Notes: generated from the letters alone by a model not told the origin. Shown: positions 36,839 through 48,100, numbered from the stretch's first letter. The stretch: DNA of 64,000 nt from JAOAPG01 sp963791575 (GCA_963791575.1 CAWBSY010000022.1:310001-374000), one strand, 5' to 3'. Numbers and translations: made by a program.

Positions 36839-37847
36839 TGCATCCCGATATTACATGCCGCCTTTATACCGGATATCAGAACAAGAAATGCCCGGAGAGA
36901 CGCGCGAGTGCCAGGCAGACGTTGACAAAGGGCCGTCAGAGAACGAATGACTCTAGCGTTACATGTTGGCCCGCATTCCTGTAACAAAACTTCTGCCGAC
37001 CTTTTCGCTTGTTCCCACTCACCATAGCTAATGGACCGCATAATGCCGCGCGTAACGAGGCCAAATTTTCATCCAACTTGTAAGCATCGTGACGGCCTTT
37101 TCCTTTGCCTCGGGAGCGAGGCTCATGTCCTGAATGAGATTTTGGATCATGCGGGGCGTGGTAGGCCAGAACCAGTCGGGACCCGCCGATGAGGCAGTTG
37201 TCGAGCCACTATGCATGACCTGAATTCCTCCGGGCCGTTTAGAGACGACAACAGGCAGACGTGCAGTCACCCGCAAAGCAAAATCCATATCAGCAGACGG
37301 CTCGGTCATCTGGTCAAAGCCGCCGAAGTCTTGCCACACTTCACGACGGATTAACAAGCTCGGCAAGCCTGGGTTGCCGTCGCGTAACGTGGCGAACATG
37401 CCCCTGGGTGGTGTTACCAGGCCACACGGCCACTCCAGGGTGGTTGCTCCAAGGACAAAGCCACCCGGACTCATGATCAGAGTGGGCAGGATGAACAGGC
37501 GCACTTTCGGGATGGCGGCGAAATCCTGCCAGCGCAATCTCAAAAAATTCGGGAAGCATGATGTCGTCATTGGGCAGAAAGGAAAAGAATGGTGTTTCGA
37601 CACGATTGCCACTATCCTGAAAATTGGCTGCCCGGCCGATCCTGATTGGTCGCCGGATAAACTCGACCCGTTCGTCCTTTCTACGGAACTCTTCGATTAC
37701 ATCCTCCGATTCGTCGCCTGATGAATCGTCATAGATGCAGAGTCGGAAATTGCGAAAAGTTTGGCCAAGAACACTACGGATAGCACGTCGCAACATCATA
37801 GGACGACGGTAGTTTGGTATAACCGCAGTGATAAGCGGGTTCGACAT
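36778..37847 (-). pseudogene. Glycosyltransferase family 2, two frameshifts
   Basis: From ATG 37847: NPLITAVIPNYRRPMMLRRA, IRSVLGQTF and LCIYDDSSGDESEDVIEEF, with LPNDDIMLPEFFEIALAGFR as the DxD region. The frame shifts near 37505 to VRLFILPTLIMSPGGFVLGA, then SLLIRREVWQDFGGFDQMTE, PSADMDFALRVTARLPVVV (acceptor motif). A second shift near 37030 leads to RSISYGEWEQAKRSAEVLLQ and LTALCQRLPGTRASLRAFL, a helical tail usual in this GT2 group. The joined protein is about 356 aa. The 3' end overlaps the start region of the ligase gene. Confidence 0.8.
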
Positions 37848-37904
37848 ACTTAGCGGATCAATTGACCTTTGGACCAGACAGTCCCGGTTTGGCACTTCTA
37901 ACTA

Positions 37905-38804
37905 CTAGAGTGGCCCATTTTGACCGTAAATTCGGAGCATCACCCTGTATACGCTCCCAGGAAACGGTAGTCTCCAATCCATGACACCCTTGAACGGCGA
38001 AATAGCCACTGCCATACCGTTTCTAACCCGACGCTTAAAGTCAAACATCTGTCTATTCCGAGAGGGCCACTGTTTCAGACCAGCTTCTTTCCTTCTGAAG
38101 ACCTGCTCGGCCAACGCTGCCTTCTTAAATCGACGAATTGCATCCTCGAAGGTTATGTATTGGTAATGATGTGCTAAAGCATTGGGGTTGTACCAAAGCC
38201 GCATTCCAGCTTTCTTTAGCCTATAGCCCAACTCCGTATCTTCCCAAGCTGCGACCTTGAACTCTTCGTCGAACGTACCGCTGTTTCGCAAGAAATCTAC
38301 CTTTAAACTGACATTGCAAGAGTAGAAATAGGTGTACTCGAGCTCGGTCTGCCGCGCGAAGCTGGCAAATGCGAAGAGCTCTTCTGCCCCGTACCAATTC
38401 ATGAATGGTGTCGGCTTCACCTCGGGCGCCCAAGTCACCTGCCCCAATACAGCAGCGCGCAACTCCGGAAATCGGCTGTGCCATTCCAGATGTTCAGCGA
38501 CGAGCGTCGGGCTGGGAATGATGTCGTCATCTGTAAACAGTATTAACTCGCTGGTGGTTTCGCGGATTCCTACATTCCGAGCTGCCGCTGGTCCTTTGTT
38601 CTCCTGCCGAAAGTATCGTATAGGTATGACCGATCTTTCGGCTAGGCGAACAATAATGTCTTGCGTTGAATCGGTTGAGCCATCATCCACTACGATAATC
38701 TCTGCAATATTGTGTAACGCCGTCTGACCCAAGTAGGCCGAGAGCGTTTTTTTCAGCGTTTCACAGCGATTATAGGTTGGGATCACGATACTCAGCAGTT
38801 TCAT
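37905..38804 (-). CDS. Glycosyltransferase family 2
   Basis: 299 aa intact GT-A enzyme. MKLLSIVIPTYNRCETLKKT and EIIVVDDGSTDSTQDIIVRL form the nucleotide-sugar site, FTDDDIIPSPTLVAEHL the DxD site, and KVAAWEDTELGYRLKKAGMR the acceptor/catalytic (ED) region. A C-terminal helical tail follows. The start overlaps the stop of the upstream methyltransferase by four bases, indicating translational coupling within the EPS operon. Confidence 0.92.
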   Translation of the reverse strand: MKLLSIVIPTYNRCETLKKTLSAYLGQTALHNIAEIIVVDDGSTDSTQDIIVRLAERSVIPIRYFRQENKGPAAARNVGIRETTSELILFTDDDIIPSPTLVAEHLEWHSRFPELRAAVLGQVTWAPEVKPTPFMNWYGAEELFAFASFARQTELEYTYFYSCNVSLKVDFLRNSGTFDEEFKVAAWEDTELGYRLKKAGMRLWYNPNALAHHYQYITFEDAIRRFKKAALAEQVFRRKEAGLKQWPSRNRQMFDFKRRVRNGMAVAISPFKGVMDWRLPFPGSVYRVMLRIYGQNGPL

Positions 38805-39478
38805 GATTCTGTCGTCAAAACCGGTTGGAGGACCACGATTTTCCGGTAGTAGGGCTCGTGATCAGCACGTCGTAAAAGGGAAGCAACCATTCGAGGCATA
38901 ACAGTTAGTAGGACTCCGAATAGGTAATTCCAGCCGCGATGCATCTCCTTTCGCATTACCCAAAGGTGGAAATCTACGTTTTCATTCCCAAAACTTGTTA
39001 CTGTCCACTGACACTGCAACTCGTCAAAGAGGTTCGCAGCGGGGAATGGATGCTGCATGTGTTCTTGTAGCCAGACTGGTCTGGCTTGCTGTTTGCTGTC
39101 ATAAGTTTCGGCGAGTCTACAGTCATACTGGAACGCTTCGGTCCCAGAAGGAAATCCAAAGATTGCTACCTTACGTGCCACACGCAATGCTTCTCGAATG
39201 ACGTCTATTCTAAAGCTGGGAGGCACATGCTCCAGTACATCAGACACAACAACGGCATCGAAAGCCCGATCTCCGAAGGGGAGTTGGGTACCTGTCGCAA
39301 CGACAGGCAACATTGGAGCTTTCGGTTGGAACAGAAAACTGACATCGCAGCCAACAAACGGAGCGCGATAAAATTTCCCGATTCCAACTGATCCAGAACC
39401 AATCTCCAATATGGAATGGATTTTATATTGTTCAAGCACCCTCAGAATCGGAAAATAGCGAGCCGCCCAATTCAGCAT
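38801..39478 (-). CDS. Class I SAM-dependent methyltransferase
   Basis: 225 aa. Motif I is SILEIGSGSVGIGKFYRAPF and the post-I acidic segment is VGCDVSFLF. FGDRAFDAVVVSDVLEHVPP is the Methyltransf_11 signature, followed by VIREALRVARKVAIFGFPSG. Length fits small sugar or lipid-carrier methyltransferases of polysaccharide loci. The start overlaps the end of the flippase gene by 47 bases, and its stop overlaps the next GT2 by four. Confidence 0.88.
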   Translation of the reverse strand: MLNWAARYFPILRVLEQYKIHSILEIGSGSVGIGKFYRAPFVGCDVSFLFQPKAPMLPVVATGTQLPFGDRAFDAVVVSDVLEHVPPSFRIDVIREALRVARKVAIFGFPSGTEAFQYDCRLAETYDSKQQARPVWLQEHMQHPFPAANLFDELQCQWTVTSFGNENVDFHLWVMRKEMHRGWNYLFGVLLTVMPRMVASLLRRADHEPYYRKIVVLQPVLTTES

Positions 39479-41132
39479 CCGAAATCATTCTCCTTACTAT
39501 GCCCGAGATAGGTAGGAAACGTTCTGCAATTGCTAAGTCGAAATCGTCGAAAAATTGAAACACCAGCAGTAAGGCAAGATATATGACACCGAAAATAATC
39601 CCATCGAGCAATAGCTTTGCCCAGGACGATGGCTGCAAATGTGTAAGTATCCAGAGAACGGCAACAATTGCAAACGAGCAAACAATCGGTTTCAAATACG
39701 CACCCCGGATCACCTTGGGAAATGATCCCCCCGTCTCCCGCCGGAACAGATAGAGGAAGAAACCTGATGCAATGACGAGAGAGAGCGAGGTACCTATTAC
39801 GGCTCCCTGAAACCCGTAGGCTCGGATCAGGAATAAACTCAACGTCAAGTTCAATATCACTCCGAGAACAGCACTATATAAACCCGGCCGCAACTTCCCT
39901 CCTCCTACAAGAATAGTCAGCCCCGGACCTGTGGTCAGGTTTATGAAATTAACAACCAACAGAACACTTAGTGGCACCGCAATGATGCTCAAGCTCGGGC
40001 CAACCCAGAGTTCGACAAAGCGTCTCGCAACGAAGACAACATATACGACCAGGGGTACCCCGATGAAAGCCAAGTACTTGTGTGCGCGATAATAAAGATG
40101 TGCGAGCTTGGCCTTGTCGCTTAGCGCATGCAATTCCGAAGCGGCGGGCATTAGCGGCGCCAGAATTAAACTTGGAATCCCGCGGAGCTTGAGCGCAAGA
40201 TCGCTGGAGACGTCGTACCATCCCACCGGTACAACGCCAACAAAGTGCGCGAGGTATATCTTTTCTGTTTGATTGTGGATGACTACCGCCACCTGTGTGA
40301 CGTATGTCTTTACACTAAAACTGAGAATCTCTTTGGCGACTGTCCAGCGACAATTTAGTACGTCGAGCTTTATCTCAGGCAATAAACGATGCACAACATA
40401 AAAGTACGAAAAGGAGGTAATCCAAGCAGCTATTACATAGGCATATAGAATGCCCCGAAGCCCCCAACCGAAATTAAGAAATAGAACGCTCAGGCCCGCG
40501 CTGACCAAGAGATTTACAGAACTGATGCCGGTACTTAAGTCCATACGTTGAAGTCCGATCACCACTGAGGAGAATAACAGGGTAAGGGTATTTGCGAAGA
40601 CCAACAAGATTAAGTAGCGCCATAACATTTGTAATTCCGCAATGGGAACTGAGCTGGTTCGAAATAATGCAGGGAGTAAGAGCGGCGAACTGGCCCAAAG
40701 AATACCAGCAAGAAGGCAGGCGACCGCCAAGTAAAGAATGAAACCCGTGCTTATGAAGCGGCTAAGAGAAGGAAAATTCTTGAGGGCATAAAATTCAGCT
40801 ACATGCTTGCTTAGCGTAGTAACCAGCCCGAGATCGGCGAGAGATGTTACCCCGCTCACAGCGAGAAACACGGCCCATGTTCCATAGCCAGAGGTTCCGA
40901 GCTTCTTCAAGAAAAAAGGTATGACGATGAATGGCAGCGGTGCTAGAAGAATCAGACGCGCCCCGTTATATATAGCGTTTCGGGTGATCTTAGCGCCTAA
41001 CGGCATGCGTTCCGGCTTGAGATAATCTTGCAAAGCCTTCAAGGAATCACCTGGGTCTTGTTTTGATGCCGCATTAAATAAAATTCGGAAAGGCTGGGCG
41101 CTTTGTTGCTGAGCGGCGATGAGTATCGGCAC
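39432..41132 (-). CDS. Polysaccharide flippase (Wzx/MOP superfamily)
   Basis: Integral membrane protein with about 12-14 helices that flips lipid-linked repeat units across the inner membrane. The MOP-family opening is TRNAIYNGARLILLAPLPFI, IPFFLKKLGTSGYGTWAVFL and SLADLGLVTTLSKHVAEFYA. The second-half segment YLAHFVGVVPVGWYDVSSDL and ILAPLMPAASELHAL is also typical. 566 aa from GTG 41132; the ATG at 41006 gives 524 aa starting right at the conserved region and may be the true start. It follows wzz and precedes the methyltransferase in the EPS operon. Confidence 0.88.
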   Translation of the reverse strand: MPILIAAQQQSAQPFRILFNAASKQDPGDSLKALQDYLKPERMPLGAKITRNAIYNGARLILLAPLPFIVIPFFLKKLGTSGYGTWAVFLAVSGVTSLADLGLVTTLSKHVAEFYALKNFPSLSRFISTGFILYLAVACLLAGILWASSPLLLPALFRTSSVPIAELQMLWRYLILLVFANTLTLLFSSVVIGLQRMDLSTGISSVNLLVSAGLSVLFLNFGWGLRGILYAYVIAAWITSFSYFYVVHRLLPEIKLDVLNCRWTVAKEILSFSVKTYVTQVAVVIHNQTEKIYLAHFVGVVPVGWYDVSSDLALKLRGIPSLILAPLMPAASELHALSDKAKLAHLYYRAHKYLAFIGVPLVVYVVFVARRFVELWVGPSLSIIAVPLSVLLVVNFINLTTGPGLTILVGGGKLRPGLYSAVLGVILNLTLSLFLIRAYGFQGAVIGTSLSLVIASGFFLYLFRRETGGSFPKVIRGAYLKPIVCSFAIVAVLWILTHLQPSSWAKLLLDGIIFGVIYLALLLVFQFFDDFDLAIAERFLPISGIVRRMISDAELGGSLFSDSEGA

Positions 41133-41160
41133 TCAGGAAATGTCCTCGGAACTGGTACGA

Positions 41161-42528
41161 TCATTTCTTCCCCGTAACCATTCTCGAACGGCCTCTCCCA
41201 AAAATGCCTGATTTTCCAGACCAGCGGCCCCAGTATTTGGCCATCTGATCGAAGATTTCCTGACCAAACCGCTTTCTTGGATCTTGCAGATCGATTTGCT
41301 TCCAAGTAGCGGCGCCGAATATCCAAACTACGCCTACTCCGAAAGATAAAGATGCTCCCAGCAGTGTCAAAAGAAGGCGGTGAGGACTGGATTTTTTTTC
41401 TGGTATATTTGCCGTATCAAGTACCTTAACTGTCGGGATTTCCTTAGCCTCCTGAATTTTTGCCAACTCATATTGCTGTGTGAGCAATTCGTAAACAGTT
41501 TCCTGAATCTTGGCCTCGCGGTAGAGATTCGCCCATCGAACTCCTAAGAGAGGCAGTTTACGGATCGAGGGGAAATCTCCGGCGATCTCTGAATCAGAAG
41601 AGCTCAGATCAACCTTATTGCCACTCATATTTTCTACTTGGTGCTTAAGTTCCGAGATGCGAGCACGCAGAGTACGAACCCGAATGTTATCGCCGGTATA
41701 AAGTTGTTCTAATCCGTGAAGCTCGGATTGAGCTGCAACCAAATCTCCTTCCAAAGTTGCTTCACTTTCTACCATAGCTTTAGTCTGGGCCGGTACATCG
41801 AGAGTTCCGTTCTTACTGGCGTACTCGCTGAACTGCTGAGCAGCATTGTCGAGTTCCTGCTTCACGACTTTAAGACGTTCCTCTATAAAAATACGCTCGC
41901 GCCGCGCCGAAGAAGTGCTGACCTGAGCCACCAACCGATCCAGCTCATCCACGTAGGCTTGTCCTAGCTGTGCGGCGCGACGAGGATCTCGATCGGTTAC
42001 CGTAATAGCGATAACGCCGCTCTTGCGATCTTCAGAAATACCGGTATATCCCGCAAGATCGTTGCGGGCGTCAACCTGATAACGATCCCGATAAACCTTA
42101 CGAAGATCGAACCGATCTACGAGACGATCTTCTACTGTCCGGCTATGCAAGATTCCAACAAAAAGATCTCCCGAGTTCTTCATCCCTAAAAGATCGCTTC
42201 CAAGAGAGCCTAGCGCACCCAGCCCCCCGCCCTTTCCCGCCAGCGCTGCGAGCATAGCGAGGCCGCCGGATTGAGGATCAGGTGGCATTATCTGAATGGT
42301 AGAGTCGTATCGGTTGGGAATAAGCAATGTGACGACTAAGGTGAGGACGAATCCCTTCAATGTCAAGCTCCCGAGGAATCTTCGTTTTTCCCATAGGAGG
42401 AACATCCATTCCAAATCGGAGCGCCCCGCGGCATAGCTACCATTCTCGTTGAAATAAGCGGTACCGTCCCGCGCAGTCTCAGAAACGCCTTCTATCACCG
42501 GAGTTGTAGTTTGGGTACTTCGTTCCAA
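41161..42528 (-). CDS. Chain-length determinant protein (Wzz family, BexC/KpsE-like)
   Basis: 455 aa polysaccharide co-polymerase. The N-terminal membrane helix (GFVLTLVVTLLIPNRYDSTI, with the Wzz-type YDST) and a C-terminal helix (LLLTLLGASLSFGVGVVWIF) enclose a periplasmic domain. That domain has long coiled coils (RRERIFIEERLKVVKQELDN, AAQQFSEYASKNGTLDVPAQ). The PEKKSSPHR proline-rich turn before the last helix is characteristic. A Gly/Ala-rich loop (LAALAGKGGGLGALGSLGSD) follows the first helix. No tyrosine kinase domain is fused and none is encoded nearby. Confidence 0.9.
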   Translation of the reverse strand: MERSTQTTTPVIEGVSETARDGTAYFNENGSYAAGRSDLEWMFLLWEKRRFLGSLTLKGFVLTLVVTLLIPNRYDSTIQIMPPDPQSGGLAMLAALAGKGGGLGALGSLGSDLLGMKNSGDLFVGILHSRTVEDRLVDRFDLRKVYRDRYQVDARNDLAGYTGISEDRKSGVIAITVTDRDPRRAAQLGQAYVDELDRLVAQVSTSSARRERIFIEERLKVVKQELDNAAQQFSEYASKNGTLDVPAQTKAMVESEATLEGDLVAAQSELHGLEQLYTGDNIRVRTLRARISELKHQVENMSGNKVDLSSSDSEIAGDFPSIRKLPLLGVRWANLYREAKIQETVYELLTQQYELAKIQEAKEIPTVKVLDTANIPEKKSSPHRLLLTLLGASLSFGVGVVWIFGAATWKQIDLQDPRKRFGQEIFDQMAKYWGRWSGKSGIFGRGRSRMVTGKK

Positions 42529-42603
42529 ATATTGATCCTTCGGGTCTCGACTGTTACAGACAGATTATACCTACGACCCTAACGAGCTTCACTGGGCGGA
42601 CAT

Positions 42604-45183
42604 CTACTTTCGCATCCGCCAGGAGGGATAAAATGTCAATTGAAAGGAAGCTGTTGTATCCGACTGACGGGCCGGTGACAGAATCGGGAACGCCCATCTC
42701 TCATATTGGAGGAAACCGGATACAGCTACATCGCGGGATATCAGGATACTTCCATGAGCTGAGTAGTCAGTTGAGCGACCTCCGCCAATGAAATCTTTCG
42801 AGACCTCCTGCAGTCTGTACTGTAGCTGTAACTGCGTTCGTGGAGAAAACGAGTAAGTTAACCAGCCCTGTCCACCACGGCCTGCCCGTCCAATCCAACT
42901 ACCCATCAGGTTTCCCTCGTTAGTATAACCAGAATGATAGCGGCGTAAACCATAGTAGACAAAGCCTGGAGCAAATTCGCGGGTTAGCGGTTCGTTTATT
43001 CCTTCCGCGCGAAGTTCGAGTTTAGGGATCTTGGGCATTTGCGGCATATAGATACCTGGATTTACCGTTGCGCGTGTAGATCCGATGGGGGAGATCTCGT
43101 CCACAGCCAACGTATCGCCATAGATCGTGAGCCATTTCCGCAAGCCCGGCACGCGATAGCTGAAGTCCGCCGAAGACGCACGTTTCGCAGGGGGAGTAAA
43201 GCCGGTAGCGCTGTGATAGTAAAAACTCTGTAAGAAATTGTGCCACGTGACTGGAAGCCCTGGACCGCCAAACATGGCGGTAGCTCCCATTCCTATTTCT
43301 AGGTTTGGAGTAGGCTTAAAGCTAATCTTCACACCATCTAAAAACGGCTGAGGAGAGATGTTCGGACCTACAAGATTGGGCGCATCGAGCTCCCAGCGTT
43401 GTCCAGCTAGTTGGCCGATAAAAAACTCAGTTCTCACGGGTCCGAGCAAGCGTGAAAAAAGTGGAAGGTGATAAGGGGAGACAGAGTCAATCTTGAACAT
43501 TGGGATTGGTGCGGCGTTGGTGCTCAGTAGAAGAGGACCTGATTCCCCTGGCCCGAGCCATTGACTCTGTTTGCCAAACGAAAACTCAACATTGTTGAAC
43601 TGAACTGCAATTGAGCTGTCCAATAGGGCAAAACGATTCAGCACGGACCTTCCGTTCAAAAGTTCTGAAGTTGGGACGGTAGCTGCGCAACCAGGGCCGA
43701 CTAGCGGCTGTAGGCAGAGACCGTCAGCCGACGCGATTGCCTGGAGTACAGCGGCCGAGTCCGAAGCCAAGGCCGGGGCGTGCTGGTACTCACCACGGAA
43801 GGAAATTGCGATCGGCCCAGCTTCCGCATATGCCGTTATACCGTCATCAGAATTGAAACCTCTCCCGTATGGGCGACCGAAATCATTGACTATTGTTTGA
43901 CCAAAGTGGTACCCGTCATTCAACGGCGTACCCGAGATGTTTGTAATTCTCGAATAGATTGACTCCAGTCTGGCGCCGATATTAGCGGCGCCATTTAGCC
44001 GGCTTGCCTCTTCGGAGAACTCCGTCTCCAACGAGGAATAAATTTTGGCTGCTTCATCGTCACTCTCATCTTCGTTCGCGTTCGCAATTTGCTCCCCTAC
44101 ATCTTCTAACATGCGGGCACACGCAAAACGGGTCCAAGGACGCATTCCTAAATAATCGCTTTGAATATATCCAAGAGCGGCAAGACGTTCGATTGCCGGA
44201 TAAATCCAGCTATCGAGCGGGACATACGGTGATCCCATGTTCTTCGGATTCCGCGGCGTCTCGCCTTTGTCTTCAAAAACATCGCCCCAGGCCGCGCCCG
44301 AAAGTTCTGGATTGTGGTGCGCGTGATAAACTTCGTGTCCAAAGTACCAGCCCAGCAAACCTCCAATAACAACATCAGAAGGGAAATGCTGCTGCGCGGT
44401 TACGCGAGTGAGACTCACGGCCGTAGCTAAGCCGTAAGCGGCGAATCGGCTGACTGGTCCGGGATACTCATGAGCCACCACGCTAGCGATTGACCATGCG
44501 ATCGCTGCATGTTCGGATGGGAAGGAATTTCCTCCTGATTGGAAGAAGCTTCCATTGCCACTACCGGTGTAAGGCCTTTGTCGTTCGGTAGCGTACTTGA
44601 ATGCGTAAGTTGCGACCGTAGCATTCACGGCAGCTTCGGCTGCAAGCAAGCCGGTTTCCTTCATGTGGTCGTTATTTTTTATATGTCCCAGCACGAAGGC
44701 AGCCCCGCCAATTCCAACCAGCGAATAAACCGTGTCGTTGGAGATGCTCAGGCTTCTGCTCAACTGATTTGGCTTATTAGGAATTTGTTTCGAAAACCAA
44801 CTATCACTCGCGATCAATCCCGCTGTGACGCCCGCAACTGGAAGAATCCATTTCAGATCCTTCGTGTGAAGATGCGCGGGAGTTGTCCAAAAATATTCCT
44901 GATCCCGCACTACATGTTTGAGGAACGGAGAGATTAAACGGTTTTCCGGATCTTCACCGGGCTGTAGTTCGTAACGATGCTCCGATTTCTGATCGTGATC
45001 CGGCGCTGCCCGACCAGAATTTGTCTGACCCGAGTCTGTAGCCACAGGCTCCGAATGAGCGGGAGCCTGCTGCTGCGAGGAGGGATATCTGTCCTGAGCA
45101 TGGAGTATCGGAACTACAAGCACTCCTAATAGGACAAAAGACAGGCACCTATTTACGAAAGTCAAGCCCAGATATTGCGACAT
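42604..45183 (-). CDS. PAP2-family phosphatase fused to capsule-assembly Wzi barrel
   Basis: 859 aa from ATG 45183, two bases after the SLBB gene stop, with signal peptide CLSFVLLGVLVVPILHAQ. Residues of about 150-300 form a PAP2 lipid phosphatase domain: KYATERQRPYTG (motif 1), FPSEHAAIAW (motif 2, catalytic His) and TRVTAQQHFPSDVVIGGLLG (motif 3). The remaining two thirds match Wzi, the outer-membrane capsule lectin barrel: PWTRFACARMLEDV, VQFNNVEFSFGKQSQWLGPG and NPGIYMPQMPKIPKLELRAE. The end has the typical barrel TDYSAHGSILIS. The fusion joins undecaprenyl-pyrophosphate-type phosphatase activity to surface attachment; I believe such fusions occur in other Acidobacteria. Confidence 0.85.
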   Translation of the reverse strand: MSQYLGLTFVNRCLSFVLLGVLVVPILHAQDRYPSSQQQAPAHSEPVATDSGQTNSGRAAPDHDQKSEHRYELQPGEDPENRLISPFLKHVVRDQEYFWTTPAHLHTKDLKWILPVAGVTAGLIASDSWFSKQIPNKPNQLSRSLSISNDTVYSLVGIGGAAFVLGHIKNNDHMKETGLLAAEAAVNATVATYAFKYATERQRPYTGSGNGSFFQSGGNSFPSEHAAIAWSIASVVAHEYPGPVSRFAAYGLATAVSLTRVTAQQHFPSDVVIGGLLGWYFGHEVYHAHHNPELSGAAWGDVFEDKGETPRNPKNMGSPYVPLDSWIYPAIERLAALGYIQSDYLGMRPWTRFACARMLEDVGEQIANANEDESDDEAAKIYSSLETEFSEEASRLNGAANIGARLESIYSRITNISGTPLNDGYHFGQTIVNDFGRPYGRGFNSDDGITAYAEAGPIAISFRGEYQHAPALASDSAAVLQAIASADGLCLQPLVGPGCAATVPTSELLNGRSVLNRFALLDSSIAVQFNNVEFSFGKQSQWLGPGESGPLLLSTNAAPIPMFKIDSVSPYHLPLFSRLLGPVRTEFFIGQLAGQRWELDAPNLVGPNISPQPFLDGVKISFKPTPNLEIGMGATAMFGGPGLPVTWHNFLQSFYYHSATGFTPPAKRASSADFSYRVPGLRKWLTIYGDTLAVDEISPIGSTRATVNPGIYMPQMPKIPKLELRAEGINEPLTREFAPGFVYYGLRRYHSGYTNEGNLMGSWIGRAGRGGQGWLTYSFSPRTQLQLQYRLQEVSKDFIGGGRSTDYSAHGSILISRDVAVSGFLQYERWAFPILSPARQSDTTASFQLTFYPSWRMRK

Positions 45184-45185
45184 CG

Positions 45186-48100
45186 TCACTGGGCCAAAGC
45201 CACTGCGATTGCGACTCCAATTGCGGACATTACCTGGAGCTGTTGAAGCGTCTCCCTCCACCTCAACCCGCCTCCGAATGCTTTGTCGGGAACTATAACC
45301 ATGTCTCCAGGTACGAGCGCCACATCCAATGCGCCGCCACTAAACATGCCACCGGCCCCACCCGCTACTGAACCATCAGCCCGGATTACAAAAACACTCT
45401 TTTTGTCAGCCATTGCGGTTGGTCCGCCAGCCTGGTGCAAGTACCACTTCGCACTTTTGCCGGGTTTGAAGACGATACCTGTCGGGTTGTAGACCGCGCC
45501 GTCTACCATGATCGTATTCGGACGCTTAGGAATAAAAAGCGTATCCCCGGCGCGCAGTTGTATGTCTGCTGAAGTGTTGGCCCAGTGTTTTGTATTGTTC
45601 GATATGTGAATGACAACGCGTCCGACGGGCGGGATATTTTGTAATTTCTCCAGTGTGGATTTCCACTGCAACGTTGCTGGATCTTCGGGTGACTTGAAAT
45701 TCCCCCCTTCTTCTTGGACGGTTCGAATCAATTCGACGCGGTGCTTCTCCTCCACATCTCTGACTTCGACACGCTCCAGCACAGCGCCATACGCATATGC
45801 GTCACTTCGCAAACCACCTGCGCGTTCCAATACCGAACTGAGGCGTTCTCCTTCTTCGATTCCGTAGGGCCCGGGATGGAGGACTTCTCCCTTCACCTCG
45901 ACTGTCGCGCCCATATCATTCCATCCAGTGAGTTGTCGCACTGTCAAAACATCTCCATCATGCAAACGGAGATCAGCGTCGGGTTCGCCGGCTAGAGCTT
46001 TCGCCAGCGGAACACTTAAATGCTCGCCAGCGACTTTGCTGCCATGTTCTATGTAAAAACGCGTAAGATCCGCTTCTTGAGTGTATGCAGATCGCTTTAA
46101 TCCGCCAGCGGTGCGGACCAAATCAGCCGCTGTCATATCGGTGCCGAGAGGATATTTTCCTGGGCGAGCCACCTCTCCTCCGATACTGACTTTAGGAGGA
46201 TCTGTTTTCGTCAAATCGCGATGAACGAAAACACGGTCTTTGGGCTCAAGCAAAAGGTTAGCGGCGGGATCCCCGGCGAGTGCCTGTTGAAGGTTTACGC
46301 TAAGCACTTTCAATTTGCCGTCTTCTGTTTTACGGAAAATTTGTGCGTCGCTGAGAGATGCGTCCTCATTGGTATTACCCGCCAGGTAGATGGCATCTCT
46401 AAGATAAGTGGCTCCGTTGGTAACGTGGTCACCCGGATCTCGTACTTCTCCAGTGACGGTGATGACCGGAGTGTCTTCAAAATCGTAGCGGCCGAAAATT
46501 CGAACCGTATCGAACGGCTTCAAAAGTAAATCCTGATCTTTGCCCGCGAGTGCGTCATCGAGATTGAATGCCAATACTTGAGGTGTGTTGTCGGGCGCTT
46601 GCAGCCGGATTATTTCGGCGTGGTTTTTATAAGGCTCGGGCAACAGGTCCTTATACGATTTGATAAGGTCAGTCACCTTCATGCCATCTTGATAGGCGAA
46701 TTTCCCCGGCCGGAAAACATGGCCCTCAAGGTAAACCGTCTTATTCGCATAAGGCAAAATGGGAGAGATTTTTATGGTATCGCCATCCTGGATGGTGAAG
46801 CTCTCCAGAGCTTGCGTCACTGATTCCGAATTGTTAGATTCTGGGACGTCCACCCGCAGCATAGTGCGGCTCTCGTGTGCCTCGCACTCGCTCTACATCA
46901 ACGTGCCGTAAGGTGCCGGAAGGAAGAACTCCGCCCGCCAATTGCAAAACTTGTGCAAGGCTCTTTTCGCCATTCAATTCGTAAACCGCTGGACGACGCA
47001 CCATTCCTTCAATCTTGATTTCCGCTCCTATGGTGGGAACGAGAATCGTGTCTCCAGCCTGGATCCGCTGCATTCCAGAGTGCACGCCGTTTAACAGCAA
47101 ATCGTAAAGATCAACCGTCTCAATGAGATCTTTTCCACGGAAATGTTTCAAAATACGTAACGATCCGGCAGATGTAGGACCGCCCGCCTGATACAGAGCA
47201 TTGAGGGGAGTGGAGAGGGAACTAATGTCGTACGCGCCTGCGCGCTGGACGTCTCCTACCACATACACTCGGACGGTATGCAAGCGCGAAAGTGAGACAT
47301 CGGCTTGAATGTTACGAAACTGACCTCGAAGAGTGGTTTGGACCAGGTGCTGTACATCCCCCAGGGTGCGTCCAGAAACTTGCAGATCACCCACTTCGGG
47401 TAGAGACACGCGACCTTCGCGGTCAACCACTCTACGCAGCCGTTGAGAAAAACTTCCCCATATATCGATATTTAACCCGTCTCCAGGTCCGATCACGTAA
47501 TCGGGACCGACAGGCATGTCCATAGGTAACCTGTCGAAATTCCCCGTGCCGTTTTGGAAGATTTCGGTGCCAAAACGCGCGAGAGTTGGAGACCGACGCT
47601 GATATTGGGAGTAAAGATCATAGAGCGATGGAACATCCGCGTAGGGATTGGCGCGGTGTCGAAGTGAGGGTTGATCTTGACCGCCATTGGGCTGCGGCTG
47701 TCGAAAGAATGGCTGAGAAGGGATTTGAAGGCTTGCTTCGTTCTTGTCGGGGCACTTCATCTGCGCCGGATAGATCTCGCGTTGAAGATAAAGGCGAACC
47801 CATGGAGCTCAGCTGAGGAATTATTAGCACTGAAGTTTCCGTTCCCCGATGTTCCCGCCGTGTTCCCGGTACCATAGCTCTGGCGTTGTGTCCATCGAAG
47901 CAGGATTGATCGAGGGCTGGTTTCCACCGCGGATTGCCAGCACAGCCGCGGCCTCATCTGGCGTGAGTTGCTGACCAGACGTGCCTTGTTGATCTCCAGT
48001 GATCCCGGTGAAAGCATCGAAAGGAGTTCCCGCGCTGCTATCATTTCCCGAGTTTTGTGCCTGCAATAATTGTCGGCGTATATCGTTGTCCTGCGATGGA

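Noticed and set aside
33571..37900. Programmed frameshifting as the reason for broken EPS genes
   Set aside because: Breaks lie in unrelated sequence contexts without slippery heptamers and affect unrelated families, so errors are the simpler explanation.
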